Assembly: GCA_017383785.1 (NCBI GenBank)
Contig: JAFNVD010000137.1
Coordinates: forward strand, 1 to 9,242
Direction of reading: 5' to 3'
From: Peptococcaceae bacterium
Lineage (GTDB): Bacteria > Bacillota > Peptococcia > Peptococcales > Peptococcaceae
DNA length: 9,242 nt
Below are positions 1 through 5,351 of this stretch, one piece after another. A program made the position numbers and the translations under genes. The notes below the pieces were generated by a model. The model saw only the letters and a list, made by a program, of their open reading frames with translations. It was not told the origin of the DNA and did not search any database. Positions within the stretch are counted from its first letter, which is position 1. The number at the start of each line of letters is the position of its first letter.

Positions 1-496
1 CATCAAAGCATATACCACTCGTGTAGGGGAAGGTCCATTCCCAACAGAGCTGTTTGACGAAACAGGTGACACTTTACAGCGTATCGGTCACGAATTCGGC
101 ACTGTAACCGGTCGTACCCGTCGCTGCGGCTGGATGGATATCGTAATGGTAAATTACGCAATTCGTCTGAGCGGTATCAATGAATTTGCACTGATGAAAC
201 TGGATGTATTGGATACACTGGAAACCGTAAAAATCTGCACACACTATGAGTGCAACGGTGAAAAAGTAATTCATTTCCCAACCAGTCTGAAAAAACTGGC
301 GGAATGCAAACCTGTATACGAAGAACTGCCTGGCTGGCAATGTGACACCACAGGCTGCGCAAGTTTCGATGAACTGCCTGAAAATGCAAAACATTATGTG
401 GAACGCATCGAAGCACTGACAGGTGTACCTGTAAAAATCGTAGCAGTAGGTCCTCGTCGTGACCAGACCATCATTCGTGGCGGCTTATTTGAATAA
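1..496 (+). CDS. purA: Adenylosuccinate synthetase, C-terminal part (5' end outside window)
   Basis: PurA joins IMP and aspartate using GTP to make adenylosuccinate, the first committed step of AMP synthesis in the cytoplasm. The visible 164 residues, read from base 2, are roughly the last 38% of a protein that is normally about 430 residues. Conserved family blocks are visible: TRVGEGPFPTEL near the start, the GRTRRCGWMD block that follows, and YEELPGW about two thirds of the way through. The reading frame is open to a TAA stop and is followed at once by a strong terminator. It is therefore the end of its own transcription unit and is not expected to be co-transcribed with the superoxide reductase gene. 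The GTP-binding N-terminus lies outside the window. Identification is secure. Confidence 0.97.
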   Translation, partial: IKAYTTRVGEGPFPTELFDETGDTLQRIGHEFGTVTGRTRRCGWMDIVMVNYAIRLSGINEFALMKLDVLDTLETVKICTHYECNGEKVIHFPTSLKKLAECKPVYEELPGWQCDTTGCASFDELPENAKHYVERIEALTGVPVKIVAVGPRRDQTIIRGGLFE

Positions 497-504
497 AAAT
501 GATT

Positions 505-541
505 TCCCTGTACCGAATAAAATCGGTGCAGGGATTTTTTA
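505..541 (+). terminator. Rho-independent terminator of purA
   Basis: Arms CCCTGTACCGA (506-516) and TCGGTGCAGGG (523-533) pair over 11 bp with one G-U pair and a 6-nt loop. An extra T-A pair sits at the base. A run of T follows at 535-540. It starts 9 nt after the purA stop codon. Confidence 0.93.
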
Positions 542-544
542 TGG

Positions 545-573
545 TTGTAAACAGAACCGCTTCTGTTTATAAT
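545..573 (+). promoter_or_regulatory. Sigma-A-type promoter of the superoxide reductase-hydrogenase pair
   Basis: TTGTAA at 545-550 and a perfect TATAAT at 568-573 are separated by exactly 17 nt. The predicted start near 580 gives a leader of about 68 nt. The promoter follows the purA terminator directly, which supports a separate transcription unit. The assignment rests on consensus match and spacing. Confidence 0.75.
548..569. promoter_or_regulatory. Perfect dyad inside the promoter spacer, candidate operator
   Basis: Arms TAAACAGAA (548-556) and TTCTGTTTA (561-569) are perfect inverted repeats around the 4-nt centre CCGC. The dyad fills the space between the -35 and -10 boxes and overlaps the edges of both, where a bound repressor would block RNA polymerase. 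A terminator is unlikely because no T-run follows beyond TTT. It does not look like the PerR or Rex consensus as I know them. The cognate regulator is unknown. Confidence 0.55.
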
Positions 574-647
574 GGATAATATCAGGGTATAACCATAATA
601 CTGATTTTGAACGTTATGTATGTGTTGAATGACAAGGAGGAACAACG

Positions 648-1022
648 ATGGAACAAAAATTCTTTATCTGTGAACATTGTGGCAATATTGTAGCTATGGT
701 AAAACCAAGCGGTGTACCGATTGTATGCTGTGGCAAAATCATGAAAGAGCTGATTCCCGGCACTACCGATGCTTCTGTAGAAAAGCATGTACCGGTATAC
801 ACCGTAAACGACAATCGTGTAGAAGTGGTAGTTGGGGATGTGATTCACCCTATGGCGGAAGAACACTATATTGAATGGATTTCCCTGCAGACCAAACAAG
901 GGAATCAGAGAAAACTGCTGCTGCCGGGCATGGAGCCAAAAGCAACATTCTTAATTGAAACAGACGATGAAGTAGAAGCAGTTTATGCATATTGCAATTT
1001 GCACAGCTTGTGGAAAGCATAA
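648..1022 (+). CDS. dfx: Desulfoferrodoxin, two-iron superoxide reductase
   Basis: This 124-residue protein should reduce superoxide to hydrogen peroxide in the cytoplasm without making oxygen, taking electrons from rubredoxin or a similar donor. The N-terminal desulforedoxin-like centre I has all four Cys ligands: C8, C11, C27 and C28. The catalytic centre II ligands are all present: H47, H67, H73, C116 and H119. The conserved Glu-Lys pair just before the first His (E45-K46) is also there. The length matches class II (2Fe) enzymes. AAGGAGG at 634-640 sits 7 nt before the ATG. It is the first gene of a likely two-gene operon with the [FeFe] hydrogenase, 35 nt downstream. Function is secure; the electron donor is not encoded nearby. 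Confidence 0.96.
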   Translation: MEQKFFICEHCGNIVAMVKPSGVPIVCCGKIMKELIPGTTDASVEKHVPVYTVNDNRVEVVVGDVIHPMAEEHYIEWISLQTKQGNQRKLLLPGMEPKATFLIETDDEVEAVYAYCNLHSLWKA

Positions 1023-1042
1023 TTCATATCCATCAGAACAGT

Positions 1043-1049
1043 AAGGAGG
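1043..1049 (+). promoter_or_regulatory. Ribosome binding site fixing a GTG start for the hydrogenase
   Basis: AAGGAGG lies 8 nt before GTG at 1058. An in-frame ATG at 992 lies inside the upstream gene and has no such site. The GTG start also puts a twin-arginine signal at the very N-terminus. Confidence 0.9.
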
Positions 1050-1057
1050 AACATCCC

Positions 1058-2605
1058 GTGAGCATTTCCAGAAGACGTTTTATTTCCATGTTAGCCGGTA
1101 CCGGTACTGTAGCAGCTGCGGCGACCTTAACAGGCTGCCGTCCGGTAAGCGACCCATCGGGGGCAGGCTGGCTGCCAAATCAATATCGTGACCAAAGCAA
1201 TTTTAAACCGCCTGTACGCGGTCGTGTAGCCTTTGCACCGGATGATCCGGCGATTATGCGTGATGATGAAAAATGTATTTTGTGCGGTCAATGTATTGAA
1301 GCCTGCGAAAAAGTACAGAGCGTATTCGGCTATTATGAGTTGCCTGTGTTTGATGACTTTATTTGTGTACATTGTGGACAGTGCTCTTTGTGGTGTCCAA
1401 CCGGTTCTATTCGCGCCCGCAATCAAGTGGATGAAGTATTGGCTGCCATCAACGATCCAAACTATGTGGTAGTAGCACAGCCAAGCCCTGCTACTCGTGT
1501 AGGTTTGGGCGAAGAATTTGGCTTGCCGGCAGGTACCTGGGTAGAAGGTCAGTTGGCTACTTCTATGAAAGAAGCCGGGTTCGATTACGCTATGGATATC
1601 AACTTCTCCGCTGACCTGACCATTACCGAAGAAGCGGCAGAGCTGGTACAGCGCGTTACCACCGGTGGCGTATTGCCACAGTTTACGTCCTGCTGTCCGG
1701 CATGGGTAAAATTTGTAGAGTATTATTATCCGGAATTGATTCCGCATTTGTCCAGCGCCCGTTCGCCAATCGGTATGCACGGTCCGGTTATCAAAACATA
1801 TTTTGCAGAAAAAGAAGGCATTGATCCGGAAAAACTGTTAACCGTAACATTGACTCCTTGCGTTGCCAAAAAATTCGAAATTGCCAGACCGGAATTTGTA
1901 AACGGTGCCGTTGCGAAATATTACAACAACGAAAATATCAAAGACAACGATATCATTCTGTGTGCCCGTGAATATGCAGAATTGTTGCGCAAATTGGATA
2001 TTGATTTTGCCAACCTGCCGGAAGGTAAATTTGATCCGCTTTGCAGCCAGGGCAGCGGCGGCGGCTTAATTTTCGGCAACACCGGCGGTGTAATGGAAGC
2101 TGCGGTACGTACCGCATATTACTATATCACCGGCGAACAGCCACCGGAACATTTACTGCATTTTGAAGATGTACGTGGTTTAAAAGGCATCAAAAAAGCC
2201 AGCGTAGATATTCCGGGAGCCGGCACTGTCAAAGTAGCAGTAGCCCATGGGCTGTTAAATGCCCGTAAACTGTGCGAAGAAGTAAAACGAGGCACCTGTG
2301 AGTTTCAGTTTATGGAAGTCATGGCTTGTCCGGGCGGATGTATTTCCGGCGGCGGTCAGCCACGTACTGCCGTACCTCCACAAGACTGGGTACGTCAGGC
2401 ACGTATCGATACCAACTATGCCAAAGACGCTTCCTACAGCCTGCGTAATTGCCATGACAATCCGGAAATTCAGGCATTCTACAATGACTTTGCAGAAAAA
2501 CCATTGAGCCATGTAGCACATGAATTGTTGCACACACATTATCATTCTCGCGGTGACAAAGTGACACCAAAAGAAGTAGATGCAGAAGGTCAGTACAAAA
2601 AATAA
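1058..2605 (+). CDS. [FeFe] hydrogenase, short 2x[4Fe-4S] form with Tat signal and lipobox
   Basis: This 515-residue protein should interconvert protons and H2. The N-terminus reads SRRRF (residues 4-8), a hydrophobic Ala-rich stretch, then LTGC (24-27), so it looks like a Tat-exported lipoprotein. Two [4Fe-4S] sites follow (C73, C76, C79, C83 and C103, C106, C109, C113). The H-cluster loops are TSCCPAW (C212 shuttle, C213 ligand), LTPCVAKKFE (C268) and EVMACPGGC (C424, C428). The proton-path residues E192, E195 and S232 are kept by my alignment to remembered CpI. The loop-2 Met is Thr. Residues from about 446 to 497, ending AHELLHTHY, resemble the separate small subunit of periplasmic enzymes. 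It may belong to a non-A group (for example B1/B3-like), which I cannot verify. No maturase or electron partner is visible. It follows the superoxide reductase gene by 35 nt. Confidence 0.93.
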   Translation: MSISRRRFISMLAGTGTVAAAATLTGCRPVSDPSGAGWLPNQYRDQSNFKPPVRGRVAFAPDDPAIMRDDEKCILCGQCIEACEKVQSVFGYYELPVFDDFICVHCGQCSLWCPTGSIRARNQVDEVLAAINDPNYVVVAQPSPATRVGLGEEFGLPAGTWVEGQLATSMKEAGFDYAMDINFSADLTITEEAAELVQRVTTGGVLPQFTSCCPAWVKFVEYYYPELIPHLSSARSPIGMHGPVIKTYFAEKEGIDPEKLLTVTLTPCVAKKFEIARPEFVNGAVAKYYNNENIKDNDIILCAREYAELLRKLDIDFANLPEGKFDPLCSQGSGGGLIFGNTGGVMEAAVRTAYYYITGEQPPEHLLHFEDVRGLKGIKKASVDIPGAGTVKVAVAHGLLNARKLCEEVKRGTCEFQFMEVMACPGGCISGGGQPRTAVPPQDWVRQARIDTNYAKDASYSLRNCHDNPEIQAFYNDFAEKPLSHVAHELLHTHYHSRGDKVTPKEVDAEGQYKK

Positions 2606-2617
2606 ATAGGCAAAAAC

Positions 2618-2653
2618 AAAACAGGATCGGCGTATCAACGTCAATCCTGTTTT
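2618..2653. terminator. Bidirectional terminator between convergent operons
   Basis: Arms AAAACAGGAT (2618-2627) and ATCCTGTTTT (2644-2653) pair perfectly over 10 bp around a 16-nt loop. The loop can form a small internal CGT/ACG stem. T residues continue to 2655 on the plus strand. On the minus strand the arm's own T-run is followed by more T residues (A-rich at 2612-2621). It lies 12 nt after the hydrogenase stop and 33 nt past the end of the minus-strand ATPase gene, so it can serve both. Confidence 0.88.
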
Positions 2654-2686
2654 TTATCGCGATCGATTTATACAAACAACTATATA

Positions 2687-3574
2687 CTAGGCACTTGCCA
2701 CATCCAGCAATACCATAGTTTTTTCATAAATATCCCGTACTGCACGGCCTGCGGCACAATCACGGTCGATAATGGTTTCTCCATTGTTGATGGCTTTTAC
2801 CGCCTCCAAATCAAATGGAATTCGCCCTACAAAAGGAATGTCTCTGCGATAGCAAAATTCCTCAATTTTTTCTGTATTTTCGATATTGGTATCATATTTA
2901 TTGACACACACCGCAGGAATCACATGGAAAATCTCTGCTGTGTGAATAATACGCTCCAAATCGCTAATCCCCGATACCGATGGTTCTGCTACGATAAGCG
3001 CCAGCTGCACGCCACTTAATGAAGCAATTACCGGGCAGCCAATCCCCGGGGACCCGTCAATGATTGCCACTTCCGGATCCAGCCCTGCTTCTTTTGCTCC
3101 GGAACGCATACGTTTTTTTACCTGTGTGACCAGCATCCCGGAATTACCGCTGCCCATTTTCAGCTGTGCGGTAGAAAAAATATTGTTCGCATTGCGGAAC
3201 AGTTGCATTTCCCCAGCTTGCAAGTCTTTCATTTCTATTGCACCACGAGGACATACATGGGCACAAACACCACAGCCTTCGCAAGCAAACTGGTTTACCT
3301 GTCTCCCGCCATCAACTTTTTCAATGGCCTTAAACTGGCAATGGTAAGCACATCTTCCGCAGCTAATACAGTTGTCCGGATCAATATAGGCTTTCGGCAG
3401 TCCGAAATATGCATCTGTTTGCGGTTCGGCACTGCACTGTGTTACCAAATGCAAATTCGGCGCATCTACATCACAATCTGCAAAGGCCTGTGCTTGTGAT
3501 AATTTTACGAAGGCGCTAGCAACAGTGGTTTTGCCGGTACCGCCTTTCCCACTTAAAATTAGTAACTGTTTCAT
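2687..3574 (-). CDS. MinD-like P-loop ATPase with inserted 2x[4Fe-4S] ferredoxin domain (second paralogue)
   Basis: This 295-residue protein is a MinD/Mrp-type ATPase interrupted by a ferredoxin domain. The deviant Walker A motif is at residues 9-16 (GKGGTGKT), the switch-like FADCDVDAPN at 31-40 and the Walker B-like AIIDGSPG at 170-177. The inserted domain has two CxxCxxCxxxC sites: C69, C72, C75, C79 and C98, C101, C104, C108. It is predicted to be cytoplasmic, with no signal or membrane segment. Its ATG overlaps the stop of the upstream paralogue by 4 nt (ATGA), with AAGGAGG at 3585-3591, so translation is probably coupled. Such pairs occur in anaerobes beside NifX-domain or orange-protein genes. 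Roles in cofactor delivery or cell-division positioning have been proposed for those systems. The exact substrate here is unknown. Confidence 0.9.
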   Translation of the reverse strand: MKQLLILSGKGGTGKTTVASAFVKLSQAQAFADCDVDAPNLHLVTQCSAEPQTDAYFGLPKAYIDPDNCISCGRCAYHCQFKAIEKVDGGRQVNQFACEGCGVCAHVCPRGAIEMKDLQAGEMQLFRNANNIFSTAQLKMGSGNSGMLVTQVKKRMRSGAKEAGLDPEVAIIDGSPGIGCPVIASLSGVQLALIVAEPSVSGISDLERIIHTAEIFHVIPAVCVNKYDTNIENTEKIEEFCYRRDIPFVGRIPFDLEAVKAINNGETIIDRDCAAGRAVRDIYEKTMVLLDVASA

Positions 3575-4413
3575 TGTGCAGCCGCCTCCTTCACTTGTTG
3601 TAATATACCGGAAAACAGCTGATGGTACTTGTCATCTACGCGACTTACAATTTCAGAGTTAGAGTTTAGACGCCCCAGCTCTGTATCAAACGGGATACGC
3701 CCTAAGATTGGAATACTGTGTTCTACACAAAATTGTTCTGCCGGATTTTCGCCATCTAAGCATTTGTTTAGCACTACACCATAAGGTTTGCCAAACAGCT
3801 GCACCAGTTCATATACCATATTCAAGTTGTGTACGCCAAAGATGGTAGGCTCAGCTACCAAAATACAATAATCGGCATCGATAATACTTTCCATGACTAC
3901 ACAAGCACTGCCCGGAGGGCAATCAATCATGACCAGATCCTGCTTTGCCGCTTTGATTTCTTTCAGCATTGTACGAATAATAGGAACACCGGATTCTTCG
4001 CCCATATTTAAAATACCGCTGGTAACAGACACATTGCCCGATACACCTTTGGCAATTTTCCCAATAGGGCGTTCGGTTTCAAAAATTGCATGAGCAGGAC
4101 ATACCAGTTCGCAGCCGCCACATGGATGACACACATCAGGAAATACCATGGCTTTGTCGTTGATCACTGCAATGGCATTAAACTTACAAAAATCTGCACA
4201 TTTTCTGCAGCCAATACAATCATCCGGATCTACTTCCGGAGTTTTTACAACCACTGTTTTTTCTGTCACTTGCTCCGGTTTGAAAAATAAATGACCGTTT
4301 GGTTCTTCTACATCACAATCATAATAAGCGGCTTGTTCTGCTACCGCAGCCAGATTCACCGACACCAAAGTTTTGCCTGTACCGCCCTTTCCACTTAATA
4401 CAGCAAGTTTCAT
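3571..4413 (-). CDS. MinD-like P-loop ATPase with inserted 2x[4Fe-4S] ferredoxin domain (first paralogue)
   Basis: This 280-residue protein is a paralogue of the next gene, with the same order of parts. The Walker A motif GKGGTGKT is at 8-15, YYDCDVEEPNG at 30-40 and the Walker B-like LVMIDCPPGSAC at 160-171. Two ferredoxin-type sites are present: C66, C69, C72, C76 and C95, C98, C101, C105. I chose the ATG at 4413 because GGAGGG at 4421-4426 precedes it by 7 nt and the protein then begins MKLAVLSGKGG, as the family does. An upstream in-frame ATG at 4428 lacks a good site. The gene begins 1 nt after the NifX-domain gene ends, and its ribosome site lies inside that gene's last codons, so coupling is likely. 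It may pair with its paralogue as a heterodimer, which is inference. Confidence 0.9.
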   Translation of the reverse strand: MKLAVLSGKGGTGKTLVSVNLAAVAEQAAYYDCDVEEPNGHLFFKPEQVTEKTVVVKTPEVDPDDCIGCRKCADFCKFNAIAVINDKAMVFPDVCHPCGGCELVCPAHAIFETERPIGKIAKGVSGNVSVTSGILNMGEESGVPIIRTMLKEIKAAKQDLVMIDCPPGSACVVMESIIDADYCILVAEPTIFGVHNLNMVYELVQLFGKPYGVVLNKCLDGENPAEQFCVEHSIPILGRIPFDTELGRLNSNSEIVSRVDDKYHQLFSGILQQVKEAAAQ

Positions 4414-4414
4414 A

Positions 4415-4777
4415 TTAGTGCCCTCCATGCCCGTGAAAGCCCGGGTGAATGTCTGTCACTACGGAAAGTTTGCCATCCAAAAAGGCCTGAATGTTTTCTT
4501 CAATCGAAAGACCAACGCTTTCATACAGTTTCACATTGCCTGCCTCCAAAGCTTTTGCTGCATTTTCACCGCAGCGAGGCACCAATACAATTTCTGCTTT
4601 GGCATCAATGACTGTTTGCGCTGCTTTGATTCCGGCACCGCCCGGAGCATTCATGGCATCGTTATCAATAAAGTGTCCTTCTTTAGTATCTGTGTCATAA
4701 ATATAAAACAATGGGGTACGCCCGAAAGATGGGCAAATATCTTTTTCATTTTCTTCAACAGGTACTGCAATTCTCAT
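4415..4777 (-). CDS. NifX/NifB-type cofactor-binding domain protein, orange-protein-like, with His-rich tail
   Basis: This is a 120-residue single-domain protein of the dinitrogenase iron-molybdenum cofactor family. The family includes NifX, NifY, the C-terminus of NifB, and the Mo-Cu cluster-carrying orange protein (ORP) of Desulfovibrio. It opens MRIAVPVEENEKD with a CPSFGRTPLFYIYD stretch. Then come NAPGGAGIKAAQ (43-54) and VLVPRCGENAAKAL (64-77), all typical of the fold. The last ten residues are HPGFHGHGGH, a likely metal-binding tail. AAGGAG at 4786-4791 sits 8 nt before the chosen ATG. A longer reading to 4846 would overlap the DUF134 gene and has no ribosome site. It lies between the DUF134 regulator and two MinD-ferredoxin ATPases. 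Family membership is firm. Which cofactor it binds, if any, is not shown. Confidence 0.9.
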   Translation of the reverse strand: MRIAVPVEENEKDICPSFGRTPLFYIYDTDTKEGHFIDNDAMNAPGGAGIKAAQTVIDAKAEIVLVPRCGENAAKALEAGNVKLYESVGLSIEENIQAFLDGKLSVVTDIHPGFHGHGGH

Positions 4778-4806
4778 AATGTTCTCTCCTTTTGTGATAA
4801 TATAGT

Positions 4807-5202
4807 TTATTTCTGTGCTGTATTTGACGACTGTGACCCGTTCCAATCACAGCCAAACTTCATATGTTCTTTACGACATCCGCCTTTGTGGCAGCCTGTG
4901 CCTGTGCCATCACACAAATGATAATCGCCGCCATCAATCAAAAGCACTTTTCCTTCTACCAACGCTTTTGCAAGTTTGCGTCTTGCTTCCAGATAAATAC
5001 CCTGTACCGTAGTGCGTGCCACATTCATATGCGCAGCGCAAGCCTCCTGATTCATGCCTTCTAAGTCAATCAAACGAATGGTTTCGTATTCGTCCACTGT
5101 CATCTGAATGACTTCCCCCTCATTCCTGCAGCCGCTCAAAGGGCCAAAACGATTGACACTGGGCATGCAGCAAACTTTTCTCCATTTTCGCGGTCTTGAC
5201 AT
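4807..5202 (-). CDS. DUF134 (UPF0251) family predicted DNA-binding regulator, Cys-rich
   Basis: This 131-residue protein begins MSRPRKWRKVCCMP, the family hallmark. Residues 39-85 (YETIRLIDLEGM through the RTTVQG helix to ARRKLAKAL) look like a sigma-70 region-4-type helix-turn-helix. Cys residues flank it: C11, C12, C25, then C97, C104, C109 and C118 with nearby His. This suggests metal or Fe-S sensing. AAGGAGG at 5211-5217 sits 8 nt before the ATG, so an in-frame extension to 5226 is rejected. It heads a four-gene operon, with the NifX-domain gene starting 29 nt after its stop. Three palindromes surround its promoter and make it the prime candidate for self-regulation. DUF134 proteins are commonly found near NifX-domain and MinD-like genes. 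Their ligand and operators are not established to my knowledge. Confidence 0.92.
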   Translation of the reverse strand: MSRPRKWRKVCCMPSVNRFGPLSGCRNEGEVIQMTVDEYETIRLIDLEGMNQEACAAHMNVARTTVQGIYLEARRKLAKALVEGKVLLIDGGDYHLCDGTGTGCHKGGCRKEHMKFGCDWNGSQSSNTAQK

Positions 5203-5220
5203 TGCACACACCTCCTTTTT

Positions 5221-5232
5221 CGGCATATGTCA
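5221..5232. promoter_or_regulatory. Candidate operator 1, GGCATATGTCA
   Basis: This is a near-palindrome sharing the 11-mer core GRCATATGTCA with the two other copies. It lies about 12 nt downstream of the predicted transcription start and just before the ribosome binding site of the DUF134 gene. Confidence 0.65.
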
Positions 5233-5244
5233 TTTATTACTTAC

Positions 5245-5273
5245 ACTATATACTTATTTATGGCATATGTCAA
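5245..5273 (-). promoter_or_regulatory. Promoter of the DUF134-NifX-MinD operon
   Basis: On the minus strand a perfect TTGACA (plus-strand 5268-5273) is followed after exactly 17 nt by TATAGT (5245-5250). Transcription should start near 5238, about 36 nt before the DUF134 start codon. The -35 box is part of the middle CATATG-centred palindrome, so binding there should directly block polymerase. Confidence 0.82.
5261..5272. promoter_or_regulatory. Candidate operator 2, TGGCATATGTCA, overlapping the -35 box
   Basis: This is the second copy of the GRCATATGTCA core, centred 40 bp from copy 1. Its right half supplies most of the minus-strand TTGACA box. Confidence 0.68.
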
Positions 5274-5282
5274 TAACAATTC

Positions 5283-5294
5283 TGACATATGTCA
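5283..5294. promoter_or_regulatory. Candidate operator 3, perfect 12-bp palindrome TGACATATGTCA
   Basis: This is the only fully symmetric copy, centred 22 bp (about two helical turns) from copy 2 and upstream of the promoter. It touches the T-run of the terminator of the neighbouring transport operon. Confidence 0.7.
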
Positions 5295-5332
5295 AAAAAA
5301 TATCTGTATCGCAGTGTTCTGCAATACAGATA
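5294..5332 (-). terminator. Rho-independent terminator of the osmoprotectant transport operon
   Basis: TATCTGTAT (5301-5309) pairs with ATACAGATA (5324-5332). One internal mismatch follows, then GCAG (5311-5314) pairs with CTGC (5319-5322) around the loop TGTT. On the minus strand the hairpin is followed by seven T (plus-strand A at 5294-5300). It lies 19 nt after the ATPase gene's stop. Confidence 0.93.
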
Positions 5333-5351
5333 AGAAAGTGTTTCAATTGTT

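Noticed and set aside
580..606. Hairpin in the superoxide reductase leader (ATCAG...CTGAT)
   Set aside because: Only five outer pairs form cleanly and the interior does not pair well, so no riboswitch or attenuator can be supported.
992..1057. Upstream in-frame ATG start for the hydrogenase
   Set aside because: It overlaps the superoxide reductase gene, lacks a ribosome site, and would bury the twin-arginine signal behind 22 extra residues.
1127..1780. Minus-strand 217-codon open frame
   Set aside because: It is fully antisense to the conserved hydrogenase gene, has no recognisable domain and no fitting ribosome site. It is a shadow frame.
1850..1870. Loss of the loop-2 Met as a sign of a dead hydrogenase
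   Set aside because: All H-cluster Cys ligands, the loop-2 Lys and the proton-path residues remain, so a tuned but active enzyme is more likely.
2654..2668. ATCGCGATCGAT palindromic stretch between the convergent operons
   Set aside because: It is a short self-complementary string with no second copy in the window and no position relative to a promoter. It is not more than chance allows.
4373..4921. Plus-strand 182-codon open frame
   Set aside because: It is antisense to the NifX-domain and DUF134 genes, with no recognisable domain. It is a shadow of those conserved genes.
4861..5031. CATATG hexamers at 4861-4866 and 5026-5031 as further operators
   Set aside because: They lie inside the DUF134 coding region and lack the flanking TGA/TCA symmetry of the promoter copies.
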